From Natrialba swarupiae (GTDB taxonomy: Archaea; Halobacteriota; Halobacteria; Halobacteriales; Natrialbaceae), in the NCBI RefSeq assembly GCF_008245225.1, contig NZ_VTAW01000019.1:1-64000 (forward strand): 64,000 nt of DNA, given 5' to 3'. The position numbers and the translations under genes are program-made. Positions 51,146-58,698 of this stretch are shown here, in pieces. Under the pieces are notes generated by a model that saw nothing but the letters and a program-made list of their open reading frames with translations, made no database searches and was not told the DNA's origin. Positions within the stretch are counted from its first letter, which is position 1; every line of letters starts with the position of its first letter.

Positions 51146-51215
51146 GACTGACCGTTCGGTGTGACTCGTTCTCTAGCTCGCGGTTAGTATATTCACGAGT
51201 TATATACGCGGCCGT

Positions 51216-51512
51216 TCAGGAACGCCGTCCCACCGGTTGCGATAGCGACGATCGCGTATCGACGACGTGTGTGGCAGTCCGTTCGATGCGGAGTTCCGTC
51301 CAGTCGGGAAGCGCTCGCGGGTCGGTCGCCACGAGAAACAGCAGTTGGGCGCATTCCGTCTCCACCAGCCGTCGATCCGGATCCCGCTGGCGGAGACAGC
51401 AACGCCACCTCCCACTCTCGAGTCGACGACGGACCTGCCAGGCCGTGTAGTACTGACCGTCCGATGCCTCGAATACAGTCTCGACTGGATCGATCGATGC
51501 CACTGTGTGCAC
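51216..51512 (-). CDS. Small conserved-looking protein, unknown function
   Basis: A 98-residue protein starting MHTVASIDPVETVFEASDGQ. It reads as a compact alpha/beta protein (QYYTAWQVRRRLESGRWRCC, then ECAQLLFLVATDPRALPDWTEL). A TATA-like GTTTATACC (minus strand, 51544-51551) sits 35 bases before the ATG, supporting a leaderless start. No known family is recognised. Alternative frames overlap, so this is a moderate call. Confidence 0.55.
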   Translation of the reverse strand: MHTVASIDPVETVFEASDGQYYTAWQVRRRLESGRWRCCLRQRDPDRRLVETECAQLLFLVATDPRALPDWTELRIERTATHVVDTRSSLSQPVGRRS

Positions 51513-51770
51513 CTATACACCCGACCCCACGGTTGTCGTTCGGTATAAACCGGTTCGGTTGGGGCGGTGCACCCACGGGATCTCTGCCATCTGGAGTCGA
51601 ATTGCCCGGCTCCGGTCGCTCATCACTCGAGTGAAATCTGCACTGGTCTATCGGCCACCGGGTTCATATGCGTGACTTTTATAGTATCCTGACGGTCTGG
51701 TGTCGGTGAACGTCACGTTCATCGGAAGAGTCGCCGAACGACCATCCATCGACGCACCGCTTGCGAGGAC

Positions 51771-53741
51771 CTACTCGCTCGTACCGCCGCCTTCGAAGAA
51801 CTCGCCGAGGACGGTCTTCAGGCCTTTCCGAAGGTGCTGGTGCATCGTCGGCGCCGAGACATCCATCGCCTCCGCGATCTCCTCACCGGTGCTCTCACGG
51901 GGCCAATCGAAGAAGCCACCGTAGTAGGCAAGCCGGAGGGTGGTGAGCTGTCGGTCGGTGAGTTGGTCGAGGATTAGATTGCGACGTTCGGCGGCGGTTC
52001 GGACTTGCCGGTCGACCTCCCGTCTGGCGACGAGTTCGGTGTTCTCGTAAATCGAAGAGAGTGCGTCCGCGATCTCCCTGACGTTTGCCTCCTGTGACAC
52101 CTCGACCAGACAGCTTCCGACGGCGTCCTCGACCGTTACGTCACGAATCGTGGTGCCGTGGTTCGTCAGCGTTCGAACGCCGGAGTCGCTCAGCCGCATC
52201 TCGATCGTACAGCCGCTGACTCCGTCGTGGACGAGCCGACACTCCTCGATCGAGCCGTGGTCGTTTGCCTCCTCGAGTACCGTCTCCCCGTCGACACCGT
52301 CGATCGTGACGAACTGGAACGTCCGCCCGTCCGCAGTCGTCCCCGCCCACTCGAGCGAACAGGTGCAGTCGTACTCCCGTGAGAGGTCGAACGAAAACGT
52401 CTCGCCGCCATCGATGCGAAACTCGAGTTCGACGACGGTATCGGCAAACAGCAGCTGGCGGTTTTTGACGGCCATGATCGTAAAGCCGATCGTCTCGCCG
52501 AGTAACTCGAATCCCGCCCGCTCGCTCTCGCTAAACGCGTCGTCGCGACTCGCCAGAACGGTTAACGCTCCGTAGGTCGCGTCCTCGTGGGTGATCGGGA
52601 CGGCGACGACGGCCTCGACGTCGTCGTCGGCAGCGGCCGTCTGCAGCGGGTCGGGCAACGGCTCGCGCTCGAGGACGTGATCTTCCGTCTGAATCTCCGC
52701 CGACCGGACGGCGCGTCGGAACGGGCGATCAGGACCGCTCGTCCCCTCCTGTACGCACTCGAGATAGGTCGTCGCGTCACCCGCGCCGGTTCGGTACGCG
52801 AGGGAGCCGTCACCGGTCCACTCGGCGATCCAGGAGCCACAGTACAGCTCCGAATCGACGAGCTGTCGACAGACCTCCCGTTCGATCGCGTTTCGGCTCG
52901 GTGCCTCGACCAGCGTCTCGATCACCCGCCGGACGACTGCGTTGATCCGGTTCAGCGTCTCGAGTTCCGCCTGGCGTGCCCGGAGTTCCCGTTCGCGTTT
53001 CGCCCGTTCGGTGATATCGCGTGCGAGCCACACGGCAACTCGCCGTCCGTCGATTCTGCGATCTGTCGGGACGACCCGGGCTTCGTACCGGAGATGTTCG
53101 TCAGCCGTCTCGACGTCGTACTCGATCGACTGTATCTCGTCGGACCGGATCGCTCGCTCGACACAGTCCAGAAGCCGTTCCGCGGTCGGTTCCGGGAACG
53201 CCTCGCCGATCGTCGTTCCGACGAGTTCCGCCGCGGTCGTCTCGTACAGCTCCGCCGATTCGGGACGGACCTTCGCCTCGAGGTACGTTCCGTCTTCGCC
53301 GATCACGAACGCCTCATCAGGCAGTTCCTCCGCGAGGATTCGACGGAACTCGACGTTTCGGTCCCGTTCCCCGGTCGTCTGCACCGAATCCACGATCCGG
53401 TCGATCAGACGGGGGCCGTCTTCCGGAACGTAATCGGTCGCACCTGCCCTGATCGCTACCGTCGCTAGCTTCTCGCTTCCGTCGCGGGGAGCGACGACGA
53501 CGGGCGCGTCGGGGACGTCCTCCTGAATTCGCGTGACGGTCGTCCGGACGATCTCAGGGTCGTCCGCAGACAGCACGATCGCGTCCGGAACGGCGTCCTC
53601 GAGTCGATCGTCGAGGTCAGCGACCGAAACAGACCGCACGCTCATCCCCGTCCGGTTCCGTATCTCGTCCGTGACGTCACTGCTGGCGCTTCGAGCGTCC
53701 GTCACGAGGACGATCAGTTCTCCACTGGTGTTCGATTCCAT
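51771..53741 (-). CDS. Bat-family sensor-regulator (receiver-like, PAS, GAF, HTH_10)
   Basis: A 656-residue one-component regulator. Order: receiver-like module (about 8-120, with ELIVLVTDARSASSDVTDE and a degenerate phosphate site), PAS domain (about 130-260), a short coil, GAF domain (about 270-430, with SGSDRPF-type pocket residues), BAT domain (about 440-580), and C-terminal HTH_10 (LTDRQLTTLRLAYYGGFFDW, then SPTMHQHLRKGLK-like end APTMHQHLRKGLKTVLGEFF). The ATG at 53741 starts the receiver-like part; one at 53759 is possible. Confidence 0.88.
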   Translation of the reverse strand: MESNTSGELIVLVTDARSASSDVTDEIRNRTGMSVRSVSVADLDDRLEDAVPDAIVLSADDPEIVRTTVTRIQEDVPDAPVVVAPRDGSEKLATVAIRAGATDYVPEDGPRLIDRIVDSVQTTGERDRNVEFRRILAEELPDEAFVIGEDGTYLEAKVRPESAELYETTAAELVGTTIGEAFPEPTAERLLDCVERAIRSDEIQSIEYDVETADEHLRYEARVVPTDRRIDGRRVAVWLARDITERAKRERELRARQAELETLNRINAVVRRVIETLVEAPSRNAIEREVCRQLVDSELYCGSWIAEWTGDGSLAYRTGAGDATTYLECVQEGTSGPDRPFRRAVRSAEIQTEDHVLEREPLPDPLQTAAADDDVEAVVAVPITHEDATYGALTVLASRDDAFSESERAGFELLGETIGFTIMAVKNRQLLFADTVVELEFRIDGGETFSFDLSREYDCTCSLEWAGTTADGRTFQFVTIDGVDGETVLEEANDHGSIEECRLVHDGVSGCTIEMRLSDSGVRTLTNHGTTIRDVTVEDAVGSCLVEVSQEANVREIADALSSIYENTELVARREVDRQVRTAAERRNLILDQLTDRQLTTLRLAYYGGFFDWPRESTGEEIAEAMDVSAPTMHQHLRKGLKTVLGEFFEGGGTSE

Positions 53742-53892
53742 ACCATCAACAGGTCCCATACATCTCGGGAGGCCGCGGACGCGATCGACCGACGAGCGCT
53801 CCGTCCTTTCTGTCCACAATCATGTTATGGAATAAAAAACCCAGTGGTCGGCGATGAAACCGGTAGAATCTCCGCCACAGTTGTAAGACGTA

Positions 53893-54726
53893 TCAGCGTC
53901 GGTTTCCGGTGTGTCTCAGCACGAGCGCCACAGCGATACCGAGGACAGCGGTTGTGCCGACGAATCCGGGGATCGAGTCCTCAGTCGCCGCGTCGTCCGC
54001 GGATTCGTCGCTCGAGCCCTCACCGGGGTCGGCGACCGTTCCGGAGCCGGCGTCGTCGGCAGACGAATCGCTCGCCGCGTCCGATGTCTCCTCGTCCGCA
54101 AACGTGACGCCGTCCGGGTCGTCGGTCCCGGCGCTCTCGTCGTCGGCTGGTCCGGCCCCGCCGTCGACGGAGACCGTAGCGTCCCGCTCGATCACAGCCT
54201 GTGGATAGTCTGTTACGAGCGTTGCGAATGCGTCGGAGATCTCGATCGTCTCCGTCGTCGGCTCCGCGTCCTCGGCGACCTCGAGGGTGATCGTCACCGC
54301 CGTCTCGGTTGCTCTCGCGCCGTCGCCGGAGGGATCGCGCTCCTGTTCGACGATGATCGTCCCCGTGTCGTCGTCGATCTCGCTCGTTCCGACGACCTCG
54401 ACGTCCGAATCGCCTCCGGTGAGCATCGAGCCGTGTTCGAGGTCGGTCACGGTGAACACGTCGGGGTCGTAAGAGAGTTCGAACCCGAGTTCGTCGATGC
54501 CGTTGGCGTTGTAGTCGCCGTGGTCGCTCACGACGAGTTCGAGTTCGATCGTCTCACCGGGATCGGCGTCGATCTCGGTCTCCTCGAAGAAGAACAACGT
54601 CGTGTTGTCGCCCGCGAACACCGGTGCGGGGACGAGCAACCCAATCCCGAGAAGACAGACGACTCCGATCGTGACGCCGGCTCGAGCCCGAGACGATCGC
54701 CCCTCGAGGACACCGGCCCGACCCAT
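53893..54726 (-). CDS. Cohesin-like secreted protein with PGF-CTERM anchor
   Basis: A 277-residue secreted protein. A signal peptide (about 16-39, VTIGVVCLLGIGLLVPAPVFAG) precedes a cohesin-type beta domain (about 42-185: DADPGETIELELVVSDHGDY, then GIDELGFELSYDPDVFTV). An acidic Ser/Asp-rich linker leads to SIPGFVGTTAVLGIAVALVL and RHTGNRR, a PGF-CTERM tripartite signal processed by archaeosortase A to anchor proteins to the S-layer. It is the last gene of a three-gene unit; the ATG overlaps the stop of the previous gene. Confidence 0.85.
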   Translation of the reverse strand: MGRAGVLEGRSSRARAGVTIGVVCLLGIGLLVPAPVFAGDNTTLFFFEETEIDADPGETIELELVVSDHGDYNANGIDELGFELSYDPDVFTVTDLEHGSMLTGGDSDVEVVGTSEIDDDTGTIIVEQERDPSGDGARATETAVTITLEVAEDAEPTTETIEISDAFATLVTDYPQAVIERDATVSVDGGAGPADDESAGTDDPDGVTFADEETSDAASDSSADDAGSGTVADPGEGSSDESADDAATEDSIPGFVGTTAVLGIAVALVLRHTGNRR

Positions 54727-56093
54727 CACGATTCCTCCGGGATGGTCAGTTCGACCGGCGGCATCTCGAGGAACGCCGTCTCGTACCCACGGTGGCGGGC
54801 GACCTGCGGGGGCGATTCGACCGTGATCGTCACCGAATCGCCCGGCTGGACGTCCGCCACGGACGTTCCGTAGTGGAGATCGAGCTCGCTATCGAGCGTC
54901 TGCTCGAGCGACGGTTCGGCGACGGTCTCGCCGTCGCGCTCGACCGTCACGGACAGGGACATATCCGCGAGCGGAACGCGGTTGTACGGCGTTCGCGGCG
55001 AGACGAGCAGGTAGCGCTCGTCCCCGTCGGCCAGTCGGAATCCCGGTTCCGTGAGGGTCGCGAGAAATGCCCCATCACCGCTCCGGGGGAGGTCCATCGT
55101 CTCCGCTGGCCGTTCGTCGGCGTCCGGATCCACGAGCACCGTCCCAGGATACTCGTCTACGTCCGGCAGTTCGGAGTACGGAACGTGGTGGTGGTCGTGG
55201 TCGTCGTGGCCGCCGTCATCGCGATGCTCGTCACCGTGCTGATGGCCGTCGTCGTGGTGGCCGTCACCGTCACCGTGCTGATGGCCGTCGTCGTGGTGGC
55301 CGTCACCGTGTTCTTCGCCGTGAGCGTGTCCACCCTCTCCGTGGCCGTGATCCATGGGCCCGAGCGCGCCGCGTCGTCCCCAGTCGTCTTCGTCCAGGTA
55401 CTCGACGCCGCCGACGACCTCGTGACGGAACTCGTCGTCGTAGACGAACTCGAACGTGGCCGTCTGTCTCTCCTCGAGTCGGCCCTCGAGGTCGCCGGTT
55501 TTCGTCGTCGAGACCGGAGTGATGGTGACCTCGACGGTGTACGTTCCGTCTTCCGGGAGCGAAACGTTGTCGCCGAAGTGAAAGCCCATCTCCTGAGAGA
55601 TCATCGCCCACGGGGATCGGGGGGAGCCGACCTGTTCGTCGTCCCGATAGATCGTGATCTGTGTCCCCTCGTCGACCGGGAGCACGATACCCGTCTCGGC
55701 GTCCCAGAGGGTAAACATCATGTGGACGCCGCGGCCGTCGTCGGGGTCGATTCGTTCGACCTCCTCTTCGGCGCTCCCGCCGCCCGCGATCACCCAGAAC
55801 GGGTGGGGGTACGAGAGCATCGGGGCGAGCCGGAACTCGCCGGCGTCGATCGGCTCGAGCATCCGCATCGCCTCCCGGTGGGTCGGGACGTAGACTGCGT
55901 CCGGCGGGTCCTCGATCTCGGGCAGTTCCGGAACGGCGGCGACGTCGTCGTCCCCGTTCCCGTCTCCGTCGCCGGTCTCGTCGCCGTCACCGGGTTCTTC
56001 TCCACCGACGCAGCCGGCGAGCGCGATCGCTCCCGTTACGGCGGCTGTTCGTCGTGTGAACGTTCGTCGGTCGATGGTGTCGCGGTCCTGCAT
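54726..56093 (-). CDS. His-rich P19-like (DUF7350) Tat lipoprotein, probable metal binding
   Basis: A 455-residue exported lipoprotein: DRRTFTRRTAAVTG and lipobox C28 (ALAGC). Residues 60-240 resemble the P19/Tp34 iron-transport fold (FRLAPMLSYPHPFWVIAGGG, then GVHMMFTLWDAETGIVLPV and MGFHFGDNVSLPEDGTYTVE), with histidines and methionines that could bind copper or iron. Residues 249-303 are extremely His/Asp-rich (GHHDDGHQHGDGD repeated). A second domain of the same type may lie at 305-455. It sits between a DyP-like protein and a cohesin-like surface protein. The role in iron or copper uptake is inferred. Confidence 0.8.
   Translation of the reverse strand: MQDRDTIDRRTFTRRTAAVTGAIALAGCVGGEEPGDGDETGDGDGNGDDDVAAVPELPEIEDPPDAVYVPTHREAMRMLEPIDAGEFRLAPMLSYPHPFWVIAGGGSAEEEVERIDPDDGRGVHMMFTLWDAETGIVLPVDEGTQITIYRDDEQVGSPRSPWAMISQEMGFHFGDNVSLPEDGTYTVEVTITPVSTTKTGDLEGRLEERQTATFEFVYDDEFRHEVVGGVEYLDEDDWGRRGALGPMDHGHGEGGHAHGEEHGDGHHDDGHQHGDGDGHHDDGHQHGDEHRDDGGHDDHDHHHVPYSELPDVDEYPGTVLVDPDADERPAETMDLPRSGDGAFLATLTEPGFRLADGDERYLLVSPRTPYNRVPLADMSLSVTVERDGETVAEPSLEQTLDSELDLHYGTSVADVQPGDSVTITVESPPQVARHRGYETAFLEMPPVELTIPEES
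55231..55308 (-). repeat. 39-base in-frame repeat coding the His-rich segment
   Basis: The 39-base unit starting TCACCGTGCTGATGGCCGTC (plus strand) occurs at 55231 and 55270, encoding two copies of GHHDDGHQHGDGD. Partial copies flank it. The period of 13 codons indicates expansion by replication slippage. Confidence 0.85.
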
Positions 56094-56125
56094 GTGTCGT
56101 GTTCGTATCGTCGTTGTCGGTCGGT

Positions 56126-57403
56126 TCACGCCCCCGAACCCGGATCTGCGGGCGGTAACGCACGGTGCTCCCGGGGCGGGAGGAGGTAGTTCCCGCGGCG
56201 GTTCACGAAGATGTAGTGGAGGAGACCGTTGTTCGCCGACGGGACGTCGAGATCCGCGCCGGTCATCGCCTCGCGTACGCGAACGAATTCGTCTATCCCC
56301 CGCTGGAGCGAGAGGAAGTGCAATCCCGGCCGGTCGCCGTCGACGGTGTTGAAATCCCGGCGCAGGAGAAGCGGGTCGCCGTTCTCCCTGGCTCGAGCGG
56401 CCTTCTGGGCGTGGCCGACGACGCCGCGTTCGCGGGCGTCGGCCGCGGTCGCTTCGATGCGGTCGTCGGTCAGCCCGCTCGCCGTCTCGAGGCGTTCGCC
56501 GAACGCTCCGACCAACTCCTCCTCGGCGTGTTCTGGGCTGAACAGCTTCGAGACTCGCTGGTAGTGATTGTCCTGTTCGAACCAGACCTCGAGCTGGAGG
56601 TCCATCGAGGAGAGCTGCTGGGTCGTTCCGCCGGAGAAGGGACCCTCGGAGATCGTCACGCGGTCTTCAGTTGCCTGACTCTCCCGGAACCCGGATCGAA
56701 AGCCCATGAAAAACGGCGCTTCCTCGTGGATCGATTCGGGGACGTCGGGGAGGTCCGTGTGTCTCGCGGGCAGGCCATCGCCGACGAATCCCGTGCGTCG
56801 GTGATCCTCGCGTCGGTCGAAGACGCCGGAGAGATCCGCCTCGAGGTCGACGCCGTTTACCGTCTCTCGGTCGCCGAACAGCGCCTCCTCGGCCTCGAGG
56901 ACCACCTCCGGACGGTCGCTCGCGAGGTGGAGCAGGGCGTCGTACTCGTCGAACGCGGGGTCTTCCCGATCGGTCAGCGCGACCGGTTCCGGCAGGTCGA
57001 CCGAGTCGGGCAGAGAGCCGTCGTAGCGCGCGAAGTACGCCGGGGTGTAACCGACGGTAAAGACCAGGCCCTCGTTGCTCCACTCGTAGGCTCGCTCTAT
57101 GGTACGGAACGCGGCCTCGACCGTGTCCCGGTCTTCCTCGTTGGGTTCGGCGCGAAGCGAGAGCGCGACGAGCGCGTGGTGTTCCGGAAGGAGCACGTTC
57201 CCGTCGTCGTCGCTCGAGAGTGTGTCGTTCCAGGCGTGCTGTCGGTCGGGCAGCGAGTCCGGATCGTCCGTACCTGACGGGGCCGCTGTGGCCTCGCCGT
57301 CGTCGACCGCGTCCAGACAGGCCGAGAGGGCGCCCGCGCCACCCGTAGCTACCAGCGCTCGGACGTACTCTCGGCGCGACAGCGAGGACCGATCGGGAAC
57401 CAT
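56126..57403 (-). CDS. DUF7405 Tat lipoprotein, DyP-peroxidase-like
   Basis: A 425-residue exported protein: SRREYVRALVATGGAGALSAC carries twin arginines and a lipobox cysteine (C29). The body shows DyP-type features: FFMGFRSGFRESQATEDRVT corresponds to the GXXDG-like region, followed by paired beta strands (SMDLQLEVWFEQDNHYQRVS) and a C-terminal LHYIFVNRRGNYLLPP. EfeB-type DyP peroxidases take iron from heme or oxidise Fe(II) outside the cell. The usual DyP aspartate is not obvious, so peroxidase activity is uncertain. The neighbouring P19-like gene follows by overlap. Confidence 0.75.
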   Translation of the reverse strand: MVPDRSSLSRREYVRALVATGGAGALSACLDAVDDGEATAAPSGTDDPDSLPDRQHAWNDTLSSDDDGNVLLPEHHALVALSLRAEPNEEDRDTVEAAFRTIERAYEWSNEGLVFTVGYTPAYFARYDGSLPDSVDLPEPVALTDREDPAFDEYDALLHLASDRPEVVLEAEEALFGDRETVNGVDLEADLSGVFDRREDHRRTGFVGDGLPARHTDLPDVPESIHEEAPFFMGFRSGFRESQATEDRVTISEGPFSGGTTQQLSSMDLQLEVWFEQDNHYQRVSKLFSPEHAEEELVGAFGERLETASGLTDDRIEATAADARERGVVGHAQKAARARENGDPLLLRRDFNTVDGDRPGLHFLSLQRGIDEFVRVREAMTGADLDVPSANNGLLHYIFVNRRGNYLLPPREHRALPPADPGSGA

Positions 57404-57575
57404 CGTCACCTACCGGTAGTCGGGGCCCGAACGTTCAAAACGTTGCGCTTCGGCCCGAACGTACCGTCGTCTTCGACGTCACTCACGTCACGAACGCTGC
57501 CCGTCGAACGGAGTGTTAGCGGGCTCTCGCGGCGAACCTGGCGCTCACAGCCCAACGAAGGTAGTGAGAGGTAAC

Positions 57576-57611
57576 GGCCGATGTTGCTGGTTCCGGCGAA
57601 CACCATCGGCC
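57576..57611 (-). terminator. Hairpin after menB
   Basis: GGCCGATG (57576-57583) and CATCGGCC (57604-57611) are perfect complements around a 20-base loop, 15 bases after the menB stop. It is a candidate terminator or RNA-stabilising hairpin. Confidence 0.45.
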
Positions 57612-57625
57612 CCGCCGCCCCCTGG

Positions 57626-58516
57626 TCAGTAGTGCCAGGCGAACTCGTCGAAGTCGGGATCGCGCCCCTCGACGAACGCGTCGCGTCCCTCCGCGGCCTC
57701 GTCGGTCATATAGCCGAGACGCGTCGCCTCGCCGGCGAACACCTGCTGGCCGACCATCCCGTCGTCGGTCATGTTGAACGCGTACTTGAGCATCCGCATC
57801 GCCGTCGGACTCTTCGCGTTGATCCGTTCGCCCCACTCGAGTGCCGTCTCCTCTACTTCTTCGTGGGGGACGACCTCGTTGACCATGCCCATCTCGGCGG
57901 CCTCCTCGGCGGAGTAGGTCTTCCCCAGGAAGAAGACTTCCCGTGCTTTCTTCTGTCCGATCTGTTTCGCCAGATAGGCCGACCCGAAGCCGGCGTCGTA
58001 ACTCGCCACGTCGGGGTCGGTCTGGAGGAACTTCGCGTGGTCTTCGCTCGCGAGCGTGAGGTCACAGACCACGTGCAGCGAGTGGCCGCCGCCGACCGCC
58101 CAGCCGGGAACGACGCAGACGACGATCTTCGGGACGTGTCGGATGAGTCGCTGGACCTCGAGGATGTGTAATCGTCCCTGCTCCGATGCCCGTTCCTCGT
58201 CGCCGTCGTACTGATAGCCGTCTTCGCCACGGCTCGTCTGGTCACCACCGGAACAGAACGCCCAGCCGCCGTCTTTGGGCGACGGACCGTTACCGGTCAG
58301 CAGAATGCAGCCGACGTCCGTCTGCCGTTTCGCGTGATCGAGAGCGTCGTACAGTTCGTCGATCGTTCTCGGTCGAAACGCGTTCCGAACGTCAGGTCTG
58401 TCGAACGCGATCCGCACCGTTCCGGAGTCCGCCGCGCGGTGGTAGGTGATATCGCGGAACTCGTCGTTCAGGGCCGTCGGCTCCCAGCACTCGGGATCGA
58501 ACAGTTCCGAAACCAT
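57626..58516 (-). CDS. menB: 1,4-Dihydroxy-2-naphthoyl-CoA synthase
   Basis: A 296-residue crotonase-fold enzyme (EC 4.1.3.36) that closes the naphthoquinone ring in menaquinone synthesis. FDRPDVRNAFRPRTIDEL, the oxyanion segment AFCSGGDQTSRGEDGYQ and PGWAVGGGHSLHVVCDLTLA match MenB, with the conserved aspartate/serine region DVASYDAGFGSAYLAKQIGQ. The C-terminal EGRDAFVEGRDPDFDEFAWHY is typical. The ATG at 58516 has a TATA-like CCTATATTTGG (minus strand) 35 bases upstream. Other men genes are not in the window. Confidence 0.94.
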   Translation of the reverse strand: MVSELFDPECWEPTALNDEFRDITYHRAADSGTVRIAFDRPDVRNAFRPRTIDELYDALDHAKRQTDVGCILLTGNGPSPKDGGWAFCSGGDQTSRGEDGYQYDGDEERASEQGRLHILEVQRLIRHVPKIVVCVVPGWAVGGGHSLHVVCDLTLASEDHAKFLQTDPDVASYDAGFGSAYLAKQIGQKKAREVFFLGKTYSAEEAAEMGMVNEVVPHEEVEETALEWGERINAKSPTAMRMLKYAFNMTDDGMVGQQVFAGEATRLGYMTDEAAEGRDAFVEGRDPDFDEFAWHY

Positions 58517-58546
58517 TGCTCGTGGTCGTCTCGAGTGCGACGCCAA

Positions 58547-58555
58547 ATATAGGTT
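58547..58555 (-). promoter_or_regulatory. TATA box of menB
   Basis: CCTATATTTGG read on the minus strand, centred about 35 bases before the menB ATG; the next 30 bases are GC-rich, so this is the only good promoter element. Confidence 0.5.
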
Positions 58556-58590
58556 CTCGTCGCAGGGCCACCCACGTCACGGCGGCGAAC

Positions 58591-58608
58591 TGATACGGAC
58601 TGCCGGTT
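58591..58608 (+). repeat. Single arm of the inverted-repeat element
   Basis: TGATACGGACTGCCGG matches the left arm of the family, between menB and dnaK, without a recognisable partner arm. Confidence 0.35.
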
Positions 58609-58666
58609 CGGTCGCACGAATCTCGGCCACAGGAGTTTTATTCGACCCACCACCTCGGCTAGTAAC

Positions 58667-58675
58667 GTTTAAACC
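58667..58675 (+). promoter_or_regulatory. TATA box of dnaK
   Basis: GTTTAAACC is centred 28 bases before the dnaK ATG, and the transcript would be almost leaderless. Confidence 0.55.
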
Positions 58676-58698
58676 AAAGTGCGCACAAAGCCACCCTA

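Noticed and set aside
51700-51924. Small plus-strand gene after a TTTTATAG box
   Set aside because: Most of it is antisense to the Bat sensor; the translation becomes random after about 20 residues.
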